DNA of 41,139 bases, from the NCBI GenBank assembly GCA_964399955.1, contig CAYNST010000021.1:1-41139 (forward strand), read 5' to 3'. Both the position numbers and the translations under genes were made by a program. The notes below the pieces were generated by a model that worked only from the letters and a program-made list of their open reading frames with translations, made no database searches and was not told the origin of the DNA. Source of the DNA: CAYNST01 sp964399955 (GTDB lineage: Bacteria > Pseudomonadota > Gammaproteobacteria > Pseudomonadales > Cellvibrionaceae). Below are positions 25,862 to 34,397 of the stretch, piece by piece (position 1 is the first letter of the stretch; the number at the start of each line of letters is the position of its first letter).

Positions 25862-27904
25862 ATGAACAACACTCATGAGCACTCGGTAAGCGGAGACTTC
25901 TTCAACCCCTGGATGTTTGAGAGCAGCCCGGACTGCATCAAACTGCTGGACCTGCAAGGACGCCTGCTGACGATGAATCAAAATGGCCTTTGTGCCATGG
26001 AAATCGAAAACTTCAGCAAACTCCATCTAATCCCGTGGACTTCCCTCTGGCCCAGCGAAAGCCAGCACGCCATCGAGTCTGCACTGCTCGCGGCTCAGTC
26101 CGGCAGTCAATCTCGCCTCAGCGCCTACTGCCCCACTGCCAAGGGTACTGACAAGTGGTGGGAGATTACCGTCACGCCGGTCCGGGATTCACAGGGCGCT
26201 GTAGCGCAAATCCTGGCCGTCTCGCGCGATATCACCGCACTTCACCTGGCCGAAGAGGAGCAGCGGGAGACCGTGGCCCGTCTGCAGTTCATGCTGACAG
26301 CGGCGCAGATGGGGGAGTGGGAGCTGGATCTGGCCAGCGGGCAAGCGGTCACATCTGTGCGTCACGACCAATGCTTTGGTTATAGTGAGGCGGTGGCGCA
26401 CTGGCATTTTGAAACACTGCTGCAGCATATCCATGCAGACGATAAACAAACCGTAAAGGATGCTTTTGAGCGCGCGGTGATGGAGCGCGATACCTGGCAG
26501 TTCGAATGCCGGGTGGTGTGGCCCGACCGCAGCATTCACTGGGTCAACGCCCTTAGCAACATCTACCGCTCCAGCGGCGGCCGGCCCAGTCGCATGGTGG
26601 GGACCATTTTCGACATCACCCAGCGCAAACGCGCGGAAGCCGTGGCCGAGGGGCAGAGAAAGGCCCTGGAAATGGTGGTTTCCGACGCCCCCTTGGCAGC
26701 GGTTCTTGATGTACTTACCCGCGCAGCGGAAGAAGGCTCGGGCGAGACGCTGATGGCGACCGTCATGCTGATCGACCAGGACGCGGCACACCTACACCTT
26801 GCGTCTGCTCCGTCAATTCCGCCCGCTTTTGCCGCCGCAGCCAGTTGCGTACCCGTGGGTCCTACATCCGGAGCCTGCGGTACGGCGGCTTATTTCCGCA
26901 GGCCAGTGCTGGTCAAAGATATGGAGCATGACCCCCTCTGCGCAAGCTTTGCCGAATTTGCCATTACCCAGGGGCTTCGCTCCTGCTGGTCACAGCCCAT
27001 TTTGTCGGCGCAGGGCAAGTTGCTGGGCACTCTTGCCCTTTATCGCGACCAACTATGGGAGCCCAACGCCTCCGAGCAGCAATTGATGGCGCTGCTGCTC
27101 AACACCACCTCATTGATCCTGGATCGGCACCAGGAGGCGATGGAGCGCCGTCGCGCGGAGCAAAGTTTGCGGGAGCTGGCAGATGCGCTGGAAGAATCCA
27201 ATCAGCGCAAAACTGAATTTCTGGCCACCCTGGCCCATGAATTGCGCAATCCCCTGGCACCGATCGTAAGCGGACTTGAGGTTCTAAACCTGGCGGGCGA
27301 CCACCCAGACACGGTGTTGAAGGTCAGACAAATGATGCATCGTCAGGCGCTGCACATGACCCATCTGATTGACGATCTTCTGGATATTGCCCGCATCAAC
27401 AGCGGTAAATTGCAGTTGAGAAAAACGCAGTTTGCTCTGCAGGACGCCATTGCCACCGGGGTGGAGGCTAGCCTGCCGCTGATCAAGAGCAACCTGCACC
27501 AGTTCAAGCCAAGCCTGCCCGAGCAACCTTTGTTGATTGAGGCAGACGCCACGCGTATAGCGCAAGTGGTCAGCAATTTGTTGAGCAATGCCGCCAAGTA
27601 CACCCCCAAGGGCGGCCTGATCAGCCTTGACGTCCAGCGAACAGGCGATTGGGCCATGCTCTCGGTGATGGACAACGGTGTAGGGCTGGATGCCCCATCG
27701 CTTGCCACGGCATTTGATATGTTCTCGCAGGTGGAGCAAAACCTGGAACACAACCAGAGTGGATTGGGCATTGGGCTCACCCTGGTTCGGCGCCTGGTGG
27801 ACCTGCACAGTGGCCGCGTCGAAGCGGCCAGTGGCGGCGAGGGACAGGGCTGCACCTTTACGGTATGGCTGCCCCTGAACACCCAGAGCGCATTGTCCAC
27901 CTAG
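25862..27904 (+). CDS. PAS-PAS-GAF sensor histidine kinase
   Basis: A 680-residue soluble histidine kinase with no membrane segment. Order: a PAS domain (about residues 12-125, with FESSPDCIKLLDLQGRLL), a second PAS/PAC domain (about 135-255, ending GTIFDITQRKRAEA), a GAF domain (about 275-420), then HisKA with the phosphorylated histidine in TLAHELRNPLAP (His459) and an HATPase_c domain with N box SNLLSNAAKY, G1 MDNGVGLD and G2 GLGIGLTLVRRL. It has no attached receiver. Start is uncertain: ATG at 25862 (MNNTHEHS) has AGGC upstream, ATG at 25811 would add 17 residues. The input signal is unknown; the PAS and GAF domains suggest a small cytoplasmic ligand or redox cue. Confidence 0.92.
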   Translation: MNNTHEHSVSGDFFNPWMFESSPDCIKLLDLQGRLLTMNQNGLCAMEIENFSKLHLIPWTSLWPSESQHAIESALLAAQSGSQSRLSAYCPTAKGTDKWWEITVTPVRDSQGAVAQILAVSRDITALHLAEEEQRETVARLQFMLTAAQMGEWELDLASGQAVTSVRHDQCFGYSEAVAHWHFETLLQHIHADDKQTVKDAFERAVMERDTWQFECRVVWPDRSIHWVNALSNIYRSSGGRPSRMVGTIFDITQRKRAEAVAEGQRKALEMVVSDAPLAAVLDVLTRAAEEGSGETLMATVMLIDQDAAHLHLASAPSIPPAFAAAASCVPVGPTSGACGTAAYFRRPVLVKDMEHDPLCASFAEFAITQGLRSCWSQPILSAQGKLLGTLALYRDQLWEPNASEQQLMALLLNTTSLILDRHQEAMERRRAEQSLRELADALEESNQRKTEFLATLAHELRNPLAPIVSGLEVLNLAGDHPDTVLKVRQMMHRQALHMTHLIDDLLDIARINSGKLQLRKTQFALQDAIATGVEASLPLIKSNLHQFKPSLPEQPLLIEADATRIAQVVSNLLSNAAKYTPKGGLISLDVQRTGDWAMLSVMDNGVGLDAPSLATAFDMFSQVEQNLEHNQSGLGIGLTLVRRLVDLHSGRVEAASGGEGQGCTFTVWLPLNTQSALST

Positions 27905-27930
27905 GGCCCACTCAACCGCTGAGTGGGCCT
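27904..27930 (+). terminator. Terminator-like hairpin after the histidine kinase
   Basis: Perfect 10-bp stem, ggcccactca (27905-27914) with tgagtgggcc (27920-27929), 5-nt loop, starting at the kinase stop codon. The downstream run is only A/T rich (aatcaattt), so termination strength is moderate. Confidence 0.65.
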
Positions 27931-28030
27931 AATCAATTTAATCCGCGACTGTTCGGCCGGTGTCCGCTTTTACCGAGCAAGGCCAAACCTGGGAGCGGCC
28001 CCGGAGTGTGCCGAACAGTTGAAAAACCCC

Positions 28031-28067
28031 AAAAAAAAAGCTCCACTCTTGCGAGTGAAGCCTTTTT
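28031..28067 (-). terminator. Rho-independent terminator of tRNA-Ala
   Basis: On the minus strand an 11-bp stem with two G-T pairs encloses a GCAA loop and is followed by a run of T (the nine A at 28031-28039 on plus). It begins 3 nt after the encoded CCA. Confidence 0.85.
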
Positions 28068-28070
28068 AAT

Positions 28071-28146
28071 TGGTGGAGCCAAGCGGGATCGAACCGCTGA
28101 CCTCAACACTGCCAGTGTTGCGCTCTCCCAGCTGAGCTATGGCCCC
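28071..28146 (-). tRNA. tRNA-Ala(GGC)
   Basis: A 76-nt tRNA including an encoded CCA (28071-28073). The acceptor stem GGGGCCA pairs with TGGCTCC, giving the G3-U70 wobble that is the identity element for AlaRS. The anticodon loop CTGGCAG gives GGC, reading GCC and GCU. The D arm AGCTCAGCTGGGAGAGC and T arm GGTTCGATCCC are canonical. Its own terminator follows. It lies downstream of gltX on the same strand. Confidence 0.97.
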
Positions 28147-28196
28147 GTAAGTCTGTGCCTTTGAGGTGGCGCATTTTATCAGCCTTCAACTTCCTG

Positions 28197-29693
28197 TCAA
28201 CTCTCTTTTGCACCTAGATCGGCAAATTCTTTCTCATAGCGCTTGGCCACTTTTTTACCTACCCCACCCAGAGCGTCTATTGCATGGCGAATACGGGCGC
28301 GGGCGAGGTCTGACCCCAGCAGCTCCATGGAGTCCGTCACGCCTATAGACGATGTACTGCCACTAATGGCAATGAACAGCGGTGCGACAAAATCCTTCAG
28401 CTTGATGTCCATGCCCTCCGCCAGTGACTTCAGCTCGGCAAATATACTGTCTTTGTTCCATTGCCGCAGGCTCTCCAGCCGCCACTGAGCAAATTGCAGC
28501 ACCTTCTTGCACTCTTCTTCATCCAGCTTCAGGCCCTGGAAATGCGCAGGCGTGAGCGGCAACTGGCCCGCCAGCATAAATCCCACCAGCGGCATGAAGT
28601 CGCTGAGCAGGTTCATACGCTTTTGCACATGGGGGATGACCGCCAACAGATTGGCGCGATTCAAGGCCCAATTTTGCAAGCGATCTGCCAGCTGGTCGTT
28701 ATTCAAGTCTTCGCGAATCCAAAGGCCGTTCAGCCAATTGAGCTTGTCCACATCAAATATGGGCCCCCCCAGGCTGACACGCTCAATGTTGAACTGGGAC
28801 TGCATATCGGCCAAAGAAAATTTTTCTCGCTCGTCCGGCATGGACCAGCCCATGCGCCCCAGGTAGTTCAGCAACGCTTCCGGCAGGTAGCCCATGCGCT
28901 TGTAATAGAGAATGCTGGTGGGGTTCTTGCGCTTGCTGAGCTTGGTTTTATCCGGGTTGCGCAACAAGGGCAAATGGCAAAACACCGGTGGCTGCCAACC
29001 AAAATATTCATAGAGCAGCACGTGTTTGGGTGCGGAATTTATCCACTCTTCCCCGCGGATGACATGGGTAATGCCCATCAGGTGGTCATCCACCACATTG
29101 GCCAGGTGATAGGTCGGCAGGCCATCGGACTTCAGCAGAATTTGTGCATCCACCTGCCCCCAGTCCAGCTCCATGGTGCCACGCAGCATGTCTTCAATTG
29201 GGCAGGCGCCAGCACCTTCTGGTACTTTCATGCGCACCACAAACGGCTGGCCGGCCGCTTCCCGACGACGCACTTCGTCCTCCGGCAGGTATAGGTCGCT
29301 GGGTTTCAGCGCCGTGTGCTGTCCCTGCTCCTTGCGCGCGTCACGCAGTTGATCCAGCTCTTCCGAGGTACGGTAGCAGCGAAATGCGTGGCCGGCGTCG
29401 ATCAGTCGCTGGGCGTGCTCGGCGTAGATTTCCCTGCGCTCGCTCTGACGATACGGGCCACAAGCACCACCCACATCCGGGCCTTCATCCCACTCCAGGC
29501 CCAGCCAGCGCAAAGAATCCAGAATGGCCTGCTCCGACTCTTTTGTTGATCGCGCCTGATCTGTATCCTCTATTCGCAGCAAAAACTGGCCGCCATGCTG
29601 ACGGGCAAAACAGAGATTGAATAAAGCTATATAGGCTGTACCAACGTGGGGGTCGCCAGTGGGCGATGGGGCTATGCGCGTACGTACGGTCAT
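28197..29693 (-). CDS. gltX: Glutamyl-tRNA synthetase
   Basis: A 498-residue class I synthetase charging tRNA-Glu. The start TVRTRIAPSPTGDPHVGTAY contains the HIGH-type motif (His16-Val-Gly-Thr19), and the KMSKS-type loop is KLSKRKNPTS near residue 255. LRIEDTDQ and ITHVIRGEEWI are family signatures. The protein resembles the Pseudomonas GltX type (GRMGWSMPDEREKFSLADM) more than the E. coli one. The segment after CYRTSEELDQL lacks the clustered cysteines of the zinc-binding SWIM-like knot seen in E. coli GltX, so it is likely a zinc-free form. It has a candidate -10 at 29727-29732. Confidence 0.97.
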   Translation of the reverse strand: MTVRTRIAPSPTGDPHVGTAYIALFNLCFARQHGGQFLLRIEDTDQARSTKESEQAILDSLRWLGLEWDEGPDVGGACGPYRQSERREIYAEHAQRLIDAGHAFRCYRTSEELDQLRDARKEQGQHTALKPSDLYLPEDEVRRREAAGQPFVVRMKVPEGAGACPIEDMLRGTMELDWGQVDAQILLKSDGLPTYHLANVVDDHLMGITHVIRGEEWINSAPKHVLLYEYFGWQPPVFCHLPLLRNPDKTKLSKRKNPTSILYYKRMGYLPEALLNYLGRMGWSMPDEREKFSLADMQSQFNIERVSLGGPIFDVDKLNWLNGLWIREDLNNDQLADRLQNWALNRANLLAVIPHVQKRMNLLSDFMPLVGFMLAGQLPLTPAHFQGLKLDEEECKKVLQFAQWRLESLRQWNKDSIFAELKSLAEGMDIKLKDFVAPLFIAISGSTSSIGVTDSMELLGSDLARARIRHAIDALGGVGKKVAKRYEKEFADLGAKES

Positions 29694-29726
29694 GGGGTTG
29701 TCCAGTTCTGGTGAGCAAAAGCGGCA

Positions 29727-29732
29727 ATTATA
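29727..29732 (-). promoter_or_regulatory. Candidate -10 element of gltX
   Basis: TATAAT on the minus strand, 34 nt upstream of the gltX ATG, a perfect -10. No good -35 is found at 16-18 nt. Confidence 0.4.
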
Positions 29733-29928
29733 CCCAAACCAACCGGCACCCGTAGTGCGCTTTACCGCGCCCGCCAGGCGCGTTTAGTGGCTGAGTCCAC
29801 AAGACCGTCTGACGCAGAAAACTTTGAGGCCCTACAGGCGGACCGGACTTATGCAGGCCCCCAGCCCGCTTCTGCAGCTATTCAGAGCAATCCGCAATTG
29901 TTACCTTATTTTTTACTTGGAGATACCC

Positions 29929-30495
29929 ATGACCCCAATCGAACTGCTAACCCAGCGCCGCTCTGTGTCCACCAAAGACATGTGCGAACCCGGGCCTACC
30001 GACGAGCAGATACACACTCTGCTCAAAGCCGCGCACCGGGTGCCGGACCACGGCAAAATCGGCCCCTGGCGGTTCATCGTGTTCCAGGGAGACGCGCGGG
30101 AGAAGTTCGGCTGCAAACTGGCAGAGCTTTATAAGCAGCTCAATCCGGATGCCAGTGACAAGCTGGTGGATTTTCAGAAACACGCTCTGATGCGCGCGCC
30201 GGTTGTCATAGCCGTGATCTCGACCGCCGCACCTCACCCCAAGATACCCGAGTGGGAGCAAGTGCTTTCAGCGGGTGCTGCGTGCCAAAACCTGCTAATG
30301 GCAGCCCACGCGCTGGGATTTGGTGCCCAGTGGCTGACGGAATGGTACAGCTATGAAGAGCAGGTAAAACCCCTGCTGAACCTTGCCAGCGAGCACAGAG
30401 TGGCTGGCTTTTTTTACATTGGCAGCTACAAGGAAAAACCTGAGGAGCGGGTTCGACCGGATTTACGGGAACGAATCAGCTACTGGGGCAGTTAA
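29929..30495 (+). CDS. Nitroreductase family protein (YdjA-like)
   Basis: A 188-residue FMN-dependent NAD(P)H nitroreductase-fold protein. It aligns with E. coli YdjA: IELLTQRRSVS at the N-terminus, HRVPDHGKIGPWRFIVFQG (residues about 34-52) and WEQVLSAGAACQNLLMAAHALGFGAQW in the middle. Such enzymes form dimers with two FMN. The physiological substrate of this branch is not established. The ATG at 29929 has TTGGAG 7-8 nt upstream; the open frame continues upstream but the first 35 codons do not fit the family. It is transcribed away from gltX and precedes a macrodomain gene on the same strand. Confidence 0.93.
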   Translation: MTPIELLTQRRSVSTKDMCEPGPTDEQIHTLLKAAHRVPDHGKIGPWRFIVFQGDAREKFGCKLAELYKQLNPDASDKLVDFQKHALMRAPVVIAVISTAAPHPKIPEWEQVLSAGAACQNLLMAAHALGFGAQWLTEWYSYEEQVKPLLNLASEHRVAGFFYIGSYKEKPEERVRPDLRERISYWGS

Positions 30496-30741
30496 AACCG
30501 GTGTTGCCCATGCTGGGCCAGTCAAAACCCGGCCGGGCCACGGCGCCGCCGGGCTGTCACCTTTGGCAGTGCATAACTCCGCCGTTTGTTCCGCCCCGTT
30601 GAAAGAACCCACTTGAGAGCCGACGCAGGCAAGGCGCCGGATTGTGCGCCAGGACGTATACTGAGATTGCACGCACAGCCTGTTCCTGGGACTTTGCGAG
30701 CTCAACATTTGAACATTTCAGTGATCAACAAGGGCGACTTT

Positions 30742-31257
30742 ATGCCTGCAATAAACATTATTCACGGAGACATAACCAGGCTGGAGGTGGACGCCATAGT
30801 CAATGCCGCCAATGCAAGCCTGCTGGGCGGCGGCGGTGTGGATGGAGCCATTCACCGTGCAGCGGGTCCAGAGCTGCTGAAGGATTGCCGCAAGCTTGGG
30901 GGCTGCGCCCCAGGAAAAGCCAAGTCCACTCCCGGCTACCGGCTGCCCGCCAAGCACGTCATTCACACCGTAGGACCCATCTGGAGTGGCGGCGAACAGG
31001 GTGAGGCACAGATTCTTGCATCCTGCTACCGGGAAAGCCTGCAGGAGGCCAAGGCACTGGGGGCGAAGACTATTGCCTTCCCTGCCATCAGCTGCGGCGT
31101 ATATGGATACCCGTTAAACCAGGCGGCCAGAATTGCCGTTGACGCCGTATGCGACTACCTTGCGGAAGATGGGGACTTTGAAGAGATTGTATTCTGCTGC
31201 TTCAACACGGACACCGAAGAGGCCTTGAAGCACGCCGTCAGCCGCAGAACGCTTTGA
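30742..31257 (+). CDS. ymdB: Macrodomain O-acetyl-ADP-ribose deacetylase (YmdB-like)
   Basis: A 171-residue single macrodomain, close in length and sequence to E. coli YmdB (177). It should hydrolyse O-acetyl-ADP-ribose and possibly remove mono-ADP-ribose from proteins. The substrate loop DAIVNAANASLLGGGGVDGA contains Asn24 and Asp34, matching the catalytic Asn25 and Asp35 of YmdB. The second loop is FPAISCGVYGYP. AGGG lies upstream of the ATG; a GTG at 30721 is a possible earlier start. YmdB also modulates RNase III in E. coli, but nothing here tests that. No sirtuin or ADP-ribosyltransferase is in the window. Confidence 0.94.
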   Translation: MPAINIIHGDITRLEVDAIVNAANASLLGGGGVDGAIHRAAGPELLKDCRKLGGCAPGKAKSTPGYRLPAKHVIHTVGPIWSGGEQGEAQILASCYRESLQEAKALGAKTIAFPAISCGVYGYPLNQAARIAVDAVCDYLAEDGDFEEIVFCCFNTDTEEALKHAVSRRTL

Positions 31258-31262
31258 CCGAC

Positions 31263-31287
31263 AAAAAAAGGGCGGCGCAAGCCGCCC
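31263..31287 (-). terminator. Rho-independent terminator of aspS
   Basis: Stem gggcggc (31270-31276) with gccgccc (31281-31287), loop GCAA on plus. On the minus strand it is followed by seven T (31263-31269). It lies between the convergent macrodomain and aspS genes and ends the fmdB-aspS transcript. Confidence 0.88.
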
Positions 31288-31343
31288 GGTTACAACTGCC
31301 CTTGGTCTGCCTGACAGCGACAAACAGAACAAGGGCATGGGGT

Positions 31344-33125
31344 TCAAACTGCGGGCTTTTTGTCGTCTTTGATGTTCAGGCGAATGTGCAAGTCGCGCAG
31401 CTGAAGGGGATCTACCGCACCCGGGGCGTCGGTCATTACACAAGCCGCCGACTGGGTTTTGGGGAAGGCAATCACATCGCGAATGCTGCCGGAACCGGTC
31501 ATCAACATGATGAGGCGGTCCAACCCAAAGGCGAGCCCGCCGTGCGGCGGTGCGCCAAAACGCAAGGCGTCCAGCAAAAAGCCAAACTTCTCGCGCTGCT
31601 CCTCGGGGCTGATACCCAGAACCCCAAAAACCGCCTGCTGCAGGCCCTGATTGTGAATACGAATGGACCCGCCGCCCAGCTCCGTGCCGTTCAAGACCAT
31701 GTCATAGGCCCTGGACAATGCGCCTTGCGGGTTGGCGGCCAACTGCTCTGGGCTGCAGGAGGGTGCGGTAAACGGGTGGTGCAGCGCCGTCAAACCGCCC
31801 TCGTCTGTTTCTTCAAACATGGGGAAATCCACCACCCATAGCGGTGCCCATTCGCTGGTGTACAGTTGGAGGTCCGCTCCCAACTTGCAACGCAAGGCGC
31901 CCAGTGCTTCGGATACCACTTTGCCCTTGTCCGCACCAAAAAAGATGAGGTCGCCATTATTTGCGTCCAGCCGGTCCAGCAGGGCGCGACGCACATCTAA
32001 GGGCAGGAACTTGACGATGGGCGACTGCAAACCTTCTTCCAGATCATCGCGGTTGTTCACTTTGATGTAGGCAAGCCCCCTGGCACCATAGATACCCACA
32101 AACTTGGTGTAGTCGTCTATTTGCTTACGACTGATGCCTTCAGCGCCGCCCGGAACCTTAAGGGCCGCAACCCTGCCCTTTGGGTCTTTGGCGGGGCCGG
32201 AGAAAACCTTGAAGTCAACTTCGGCCATAAGATCCTTCACCTCAACCAGCTGCAGCGGAATGCGCAGGTCGGGCTTGTCGGAGCCGTATTTCTCCATGGC
32301 TTCGCTGAATGCCATGCGTGGAAACTCGCCCAGTTCCACATTCATCAAATCGGAAAAGAGGCCGCGAATCATGCGCTCGGCCACCGCCATGATTTGCTCT
32401 TCGCTCATGAACGAGGTTTCGATATCGATCTGCGTGAACTCAGGCTGCCGATCCGCGCGCAGGTCTTCGTCACGGAAGCACTTGGCAATCTGGTAGTAGC
32501 GGTCAAAGCCGGACACCATCAGCAGTTGCTTGAACAGTTGCGGCGACTGAGGCAGTGCAAAAAAGTGGCCCTCATGCGTCCGTGAAGGCACCAGGTAGTC
32601 GCGCGCGCCCTCTGGAGTGGCGCGGGTGAGGATGGGTGTTTCTATGTCCAGAAAGCCCTCTGCGTCCAGAAAGTTCCGAACCGCGATGGTCACCCTGGAG
32701 CGGAACCGAAGATTGCGCTGCATCTCCTGGCGGCGCAGATCCATGTAGCGGTATTTCAAACGCACATCTTCGCCGACGTTAGTATGGCCATCCAGCGGGA
32801 AGGGCGGCGTCTCGGCACTGTTGAGTATCTCCAGTGCCAAACCATAAACTTCGATTTCGCCGGTTGGCATGTTGGCGTTGACCGTTTCCGGGACTCGCGC
32901 TCGCACCCTGCCTCGTAGTTTCAGAACGTATTCGCTGCGTGCTTTATCGGCAAGAGCAAAATCTTTGCTGTCCGGGTCAAACACGACCTGCACTACCCCT
33001 TCACGGTCCCGCAGATCAATGAAAATCACGCCACCGTGATCGCGACGGCGGTCGACCCAGCCACACAAGGTCACCTCTTTATCGATATCGGCGGTGCGCA
33101 AGGCACCGCAATACACGCTGCGCAT
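31344..33125 (-). CDS. aspS: Aspartyl-tRNA synthetase
   Basis: A 593-residue class IIb synthetase of the bacterial type. An N-terminal OB-fold anticodon-binding domain (VTLCGWVDRRRDHGG, residues about 18-32) is followed by the catalytic domain with motif 2 (FRDEDLRADRQPEFTQ) and, after the GAD insertion (about residues 290-420), motif 3 (GLAFGLDRLIML). The presence of the GAD insert is normal for bacterial AspRS. I started at the ATG at 33125 (MRSVYCGALRT), which matches the family and has AGGA upstream; an open frame extends 88 codons further but overlaps the upstream gene. It starts 19 nt after the zinc-ribbon gene, so the two are co-transcribed. Confidence 0.97.
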   Translation of the reverse strand: MRSVYCGALRTADIDKEVTLCGWVDRRRDHGGVIFIDLRDREGVVQVVFDPDSKDFALADKARSEYVLKLRGRVRARVPETVNANMPTGEIEVYGLALEILNSAETPPFPLDGHTNVGEDVRLKYRYMDLRRQEMQRNLRFRSRVTIAVRNFLDAEGFLDIETPILTRATPEGARDYLVPSRTHEGHFFALPQSPQLFKQLLMVSGFDRYYQIAKCFRDEDLRADRQPEFTQIDIETSFMSEEQIMAVAERMIRGLFSDLMNVELGEFPRMAFSEAMEKYGSDKPDLRIPLQLVEVKDLMAEVDFKVFSGPAKDPKGRVAALKVPGGAEGISRKQIDDYTKFVGIYGARGLAYIKVNNRDDLEEGLQSPIVKFLPLDVRRALLDRLDANNGDLIFFGADKGKVVSEALGALRCKLGADLQLYTSEWAPLWVVDFPMFEETDEGGLTALHHPFTAPSCSPEQLAANPQGALSRAYDMVLNGTELGGGSIRIHNQGLQQAVFGVLGISPEEQREKFGFLLDALRFGAPPHGGLAFGLDRLIMLMTGSGSIRDVIAFPKTQSAACVMTDAPGAVDPLQLRDLHIRLNIKDDKKPAV

Positions 33126-33144
33126 AATCGTTCCTATAGGTTGT

Positions 33145-33453
33145 TTAATCTTTGGCGGCGGGGGCAGATTTGCTCTCGCTTTTGCCTGAATCGGATTTGG
33201 CTTCGGACTTGCCGCTGTCGGCTTTACTCGTTGAAGTATCGCGTTCGCCGGCCAAATTCTTTTGTTTGCCGCCCTTCTTGAAGTCCGTCTCATACCACCC
33301 GCCACCGGACAGGCGGAAACCCGCAGCGGATATCTTCTTGCGCAGTTGCGACTGCTTGCACTCGGGACAATCCGTGAGCGCCGCGTCACTTAGCTTTTGC
33401 AGACGTTCAAACTGATAATCACAAGCTTGGCACTGATACTCGTAGATAGGCAT
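33145..33453 (-). CDS. FmdB/YhaP-type zinc ribbon protein
   Basis: A 102-residue protein with an N-terminal zinc ribbon, MPIYEYQCQACDYQFE ... TDCPECKQ, giving two CxxC pairs (Cys8/Cys11 and Cys29/Cys32). The middle is a short conserved segment ISAAGFRLSGGGWYETDFK. The C-terminus is a low-complexity tail of Lys/Ser/Asp/Glu with near-repeats of KSDSGKSE. FmdB-type proteins are widely found beside aspS in gammaproteobacteria and have no settled function. Start at the ATG at 33453 (MPIYEY, the family start), with AGAGGTG on the minus strand about 6 nt upstream. Confidence 0.92.
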   Translation of the reverse strand: MPIYEYQCQACDYQFERLQKLSDAALTDCPECKQSQLRKKISAAGFRLSGGGWYETDFKKGGKQKNLAGERDTSTSKADSGKSEAKSDSGKSESKSAPAAKD

Positions 33454-33936
33454 TGGTAACACCTCTAGCCGGAACTTATACGACTTGGTTGCTGATCACA
33501 TGCAGTGGGGACTGCGGTTAGCCGGGCTTTGGGGCTTGCCCCCGCCCGCGCTATCTGTATGGGCGGTCAGTTGAAATCTCAAGAGCCCCCTAAACACCAA
33601 AAACTACCCTCTCTGCACCAATACCTGAGCGATCAGTGCACCGGAAGGCCGCGCATTATACATGAGGGGGGGGTGCAAAAAACTACCGTTTAGCGCGGCC
33701 CCCAAAGCTGCGGTAACCCGCGAAATACAGCTTTTCAGGCCAAAGTTGGCGGATTTTTGCCTAAGCTATTGCTGCGGACCGACGAATACTCTATATATAT
33801 GCGGCGTTTTTGCAATCTTACCGTACAACAAGGTTCAATCCGCCCAGAATCCTGCTATAACTATTCTTGACAAGGGCACCCATCCGAAGTCCAAGACGCA
33901 CTGCAATCATAACAACACGACTACGAGGTTAATTGA
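33454..33936. other. Divergent regulatory region between fmdB-aspS and the HU-like gene
   Basis: 483 nt with no recognised gene. On the minus side it holds a perfect -10 (33655-33660) with a G8 tract in the spacer. On the plus side a TTGACA at 33867-33872 has no matching -10 at the right distance, and a TATAAC at 33856-33861 has only a weak -35. Confidence 0.45.
33655..33683 (-). promoter_or_regulatory. Candidate promoter of fmdB-aspS with a G8 spacer
   Basis: On the minus strand TATAAT (33655-33660) is perfect. The spacer contains eight C (plus-strand G run 33666-33673). The -35 region near 33678-33683 is T-rich (GTTTTT) and matches consensus poorly. Confidence 0.45.
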
Positions 33937-34335
33937 ATGGCCGCACGCAAAGCTCCAGCCAAAAAAGCAAGCAAGCCCGCAGAAAAAAAAGCCCCCGCCG
34001 CCAAACCGGCCAAGAAGGTCAGTGCGGTCAAAGAGCGCTACTCCAAAACTCAGATTCTGAATCACCTGGCTGAGTCAACGGAGCTTAGCCGCAAGCAGGT
34101 ATCCGCCGTTCTGGACGAGCTGGGCACCTTGATCGAGTCTCACCTCACCAAGAAAGGCGCCGGTGAATTTGTCCTGCCCGGCTTGATGAAAATTGTCACT
34201 GTGAAGAAGCCTGCCCGCAAAGCGCGTAAAGGCATCAACCCGTTCACAGGGGAAGAGACTACTTTTGCCGCCAAACCTGCCAGCACGCAGGTTAAGATCC
34301 GCCCGCTGAAGAAGATGAAAGAAATGGCTGAATAG
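33937..34335 (+). CDS. HU-family DNA-binding protein with basic N-terminal tail
   Basis: A 132-residue histone-like protein. The first 30 or so residues are almost only Lys, Ala and Pro (KAPAKKASKPAEKKAPAAK), like eukaryotic H1 tails. The remainder is an HU/IHF fold: SKTQILNHLAESTELSRKQ, a dimer-core segment ending GAGEFVLPGLMKI, and the DNA-intercalating beta arm with the conserved proline in RKGINPFTGE. It is longer than ordinary HU (about 90 residues) and represents a tailed variant found in several gammaproteobacteria. GAGG lies 8 nt before the ATG, and a good terminator follows. It probably compacts or bends DNA; its relation to standard HU paralogues is unknown. Confidence 0.93.
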   Translation: MAARKAPAKKASKPAEKKAPAAKPAKKVSAVKERYSKTQILNHLAESTELSRKQVSAVLDELGTLIESHLTKKGAGEFVLPGLMKIVTVKKPARKARKGINPFTGEETTFAAKPASTQVKIRPLKKMKEMAE

Positions 34336-34359
34336 CCGCTTTGCAGCACCTCGTATTAG

Positions 34360-34391
34360 AAGAAGGCCGGCGCATTTTGCCCGGCCTTCTT
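34360..34391. terminator. Bidirectional terminator, HU-like gene and HIT gene
   Basis: Perfect stem agaaggccgg (34361-34370) with ccggccttct (34381-34390), 10-nt loop. It stands between the convergent HU-like and HIT genes. The T run is short on both sides (ctttgcgttt on plus). Confidence 0.75.
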
Positions 34392-34397
34392 TGCGTT

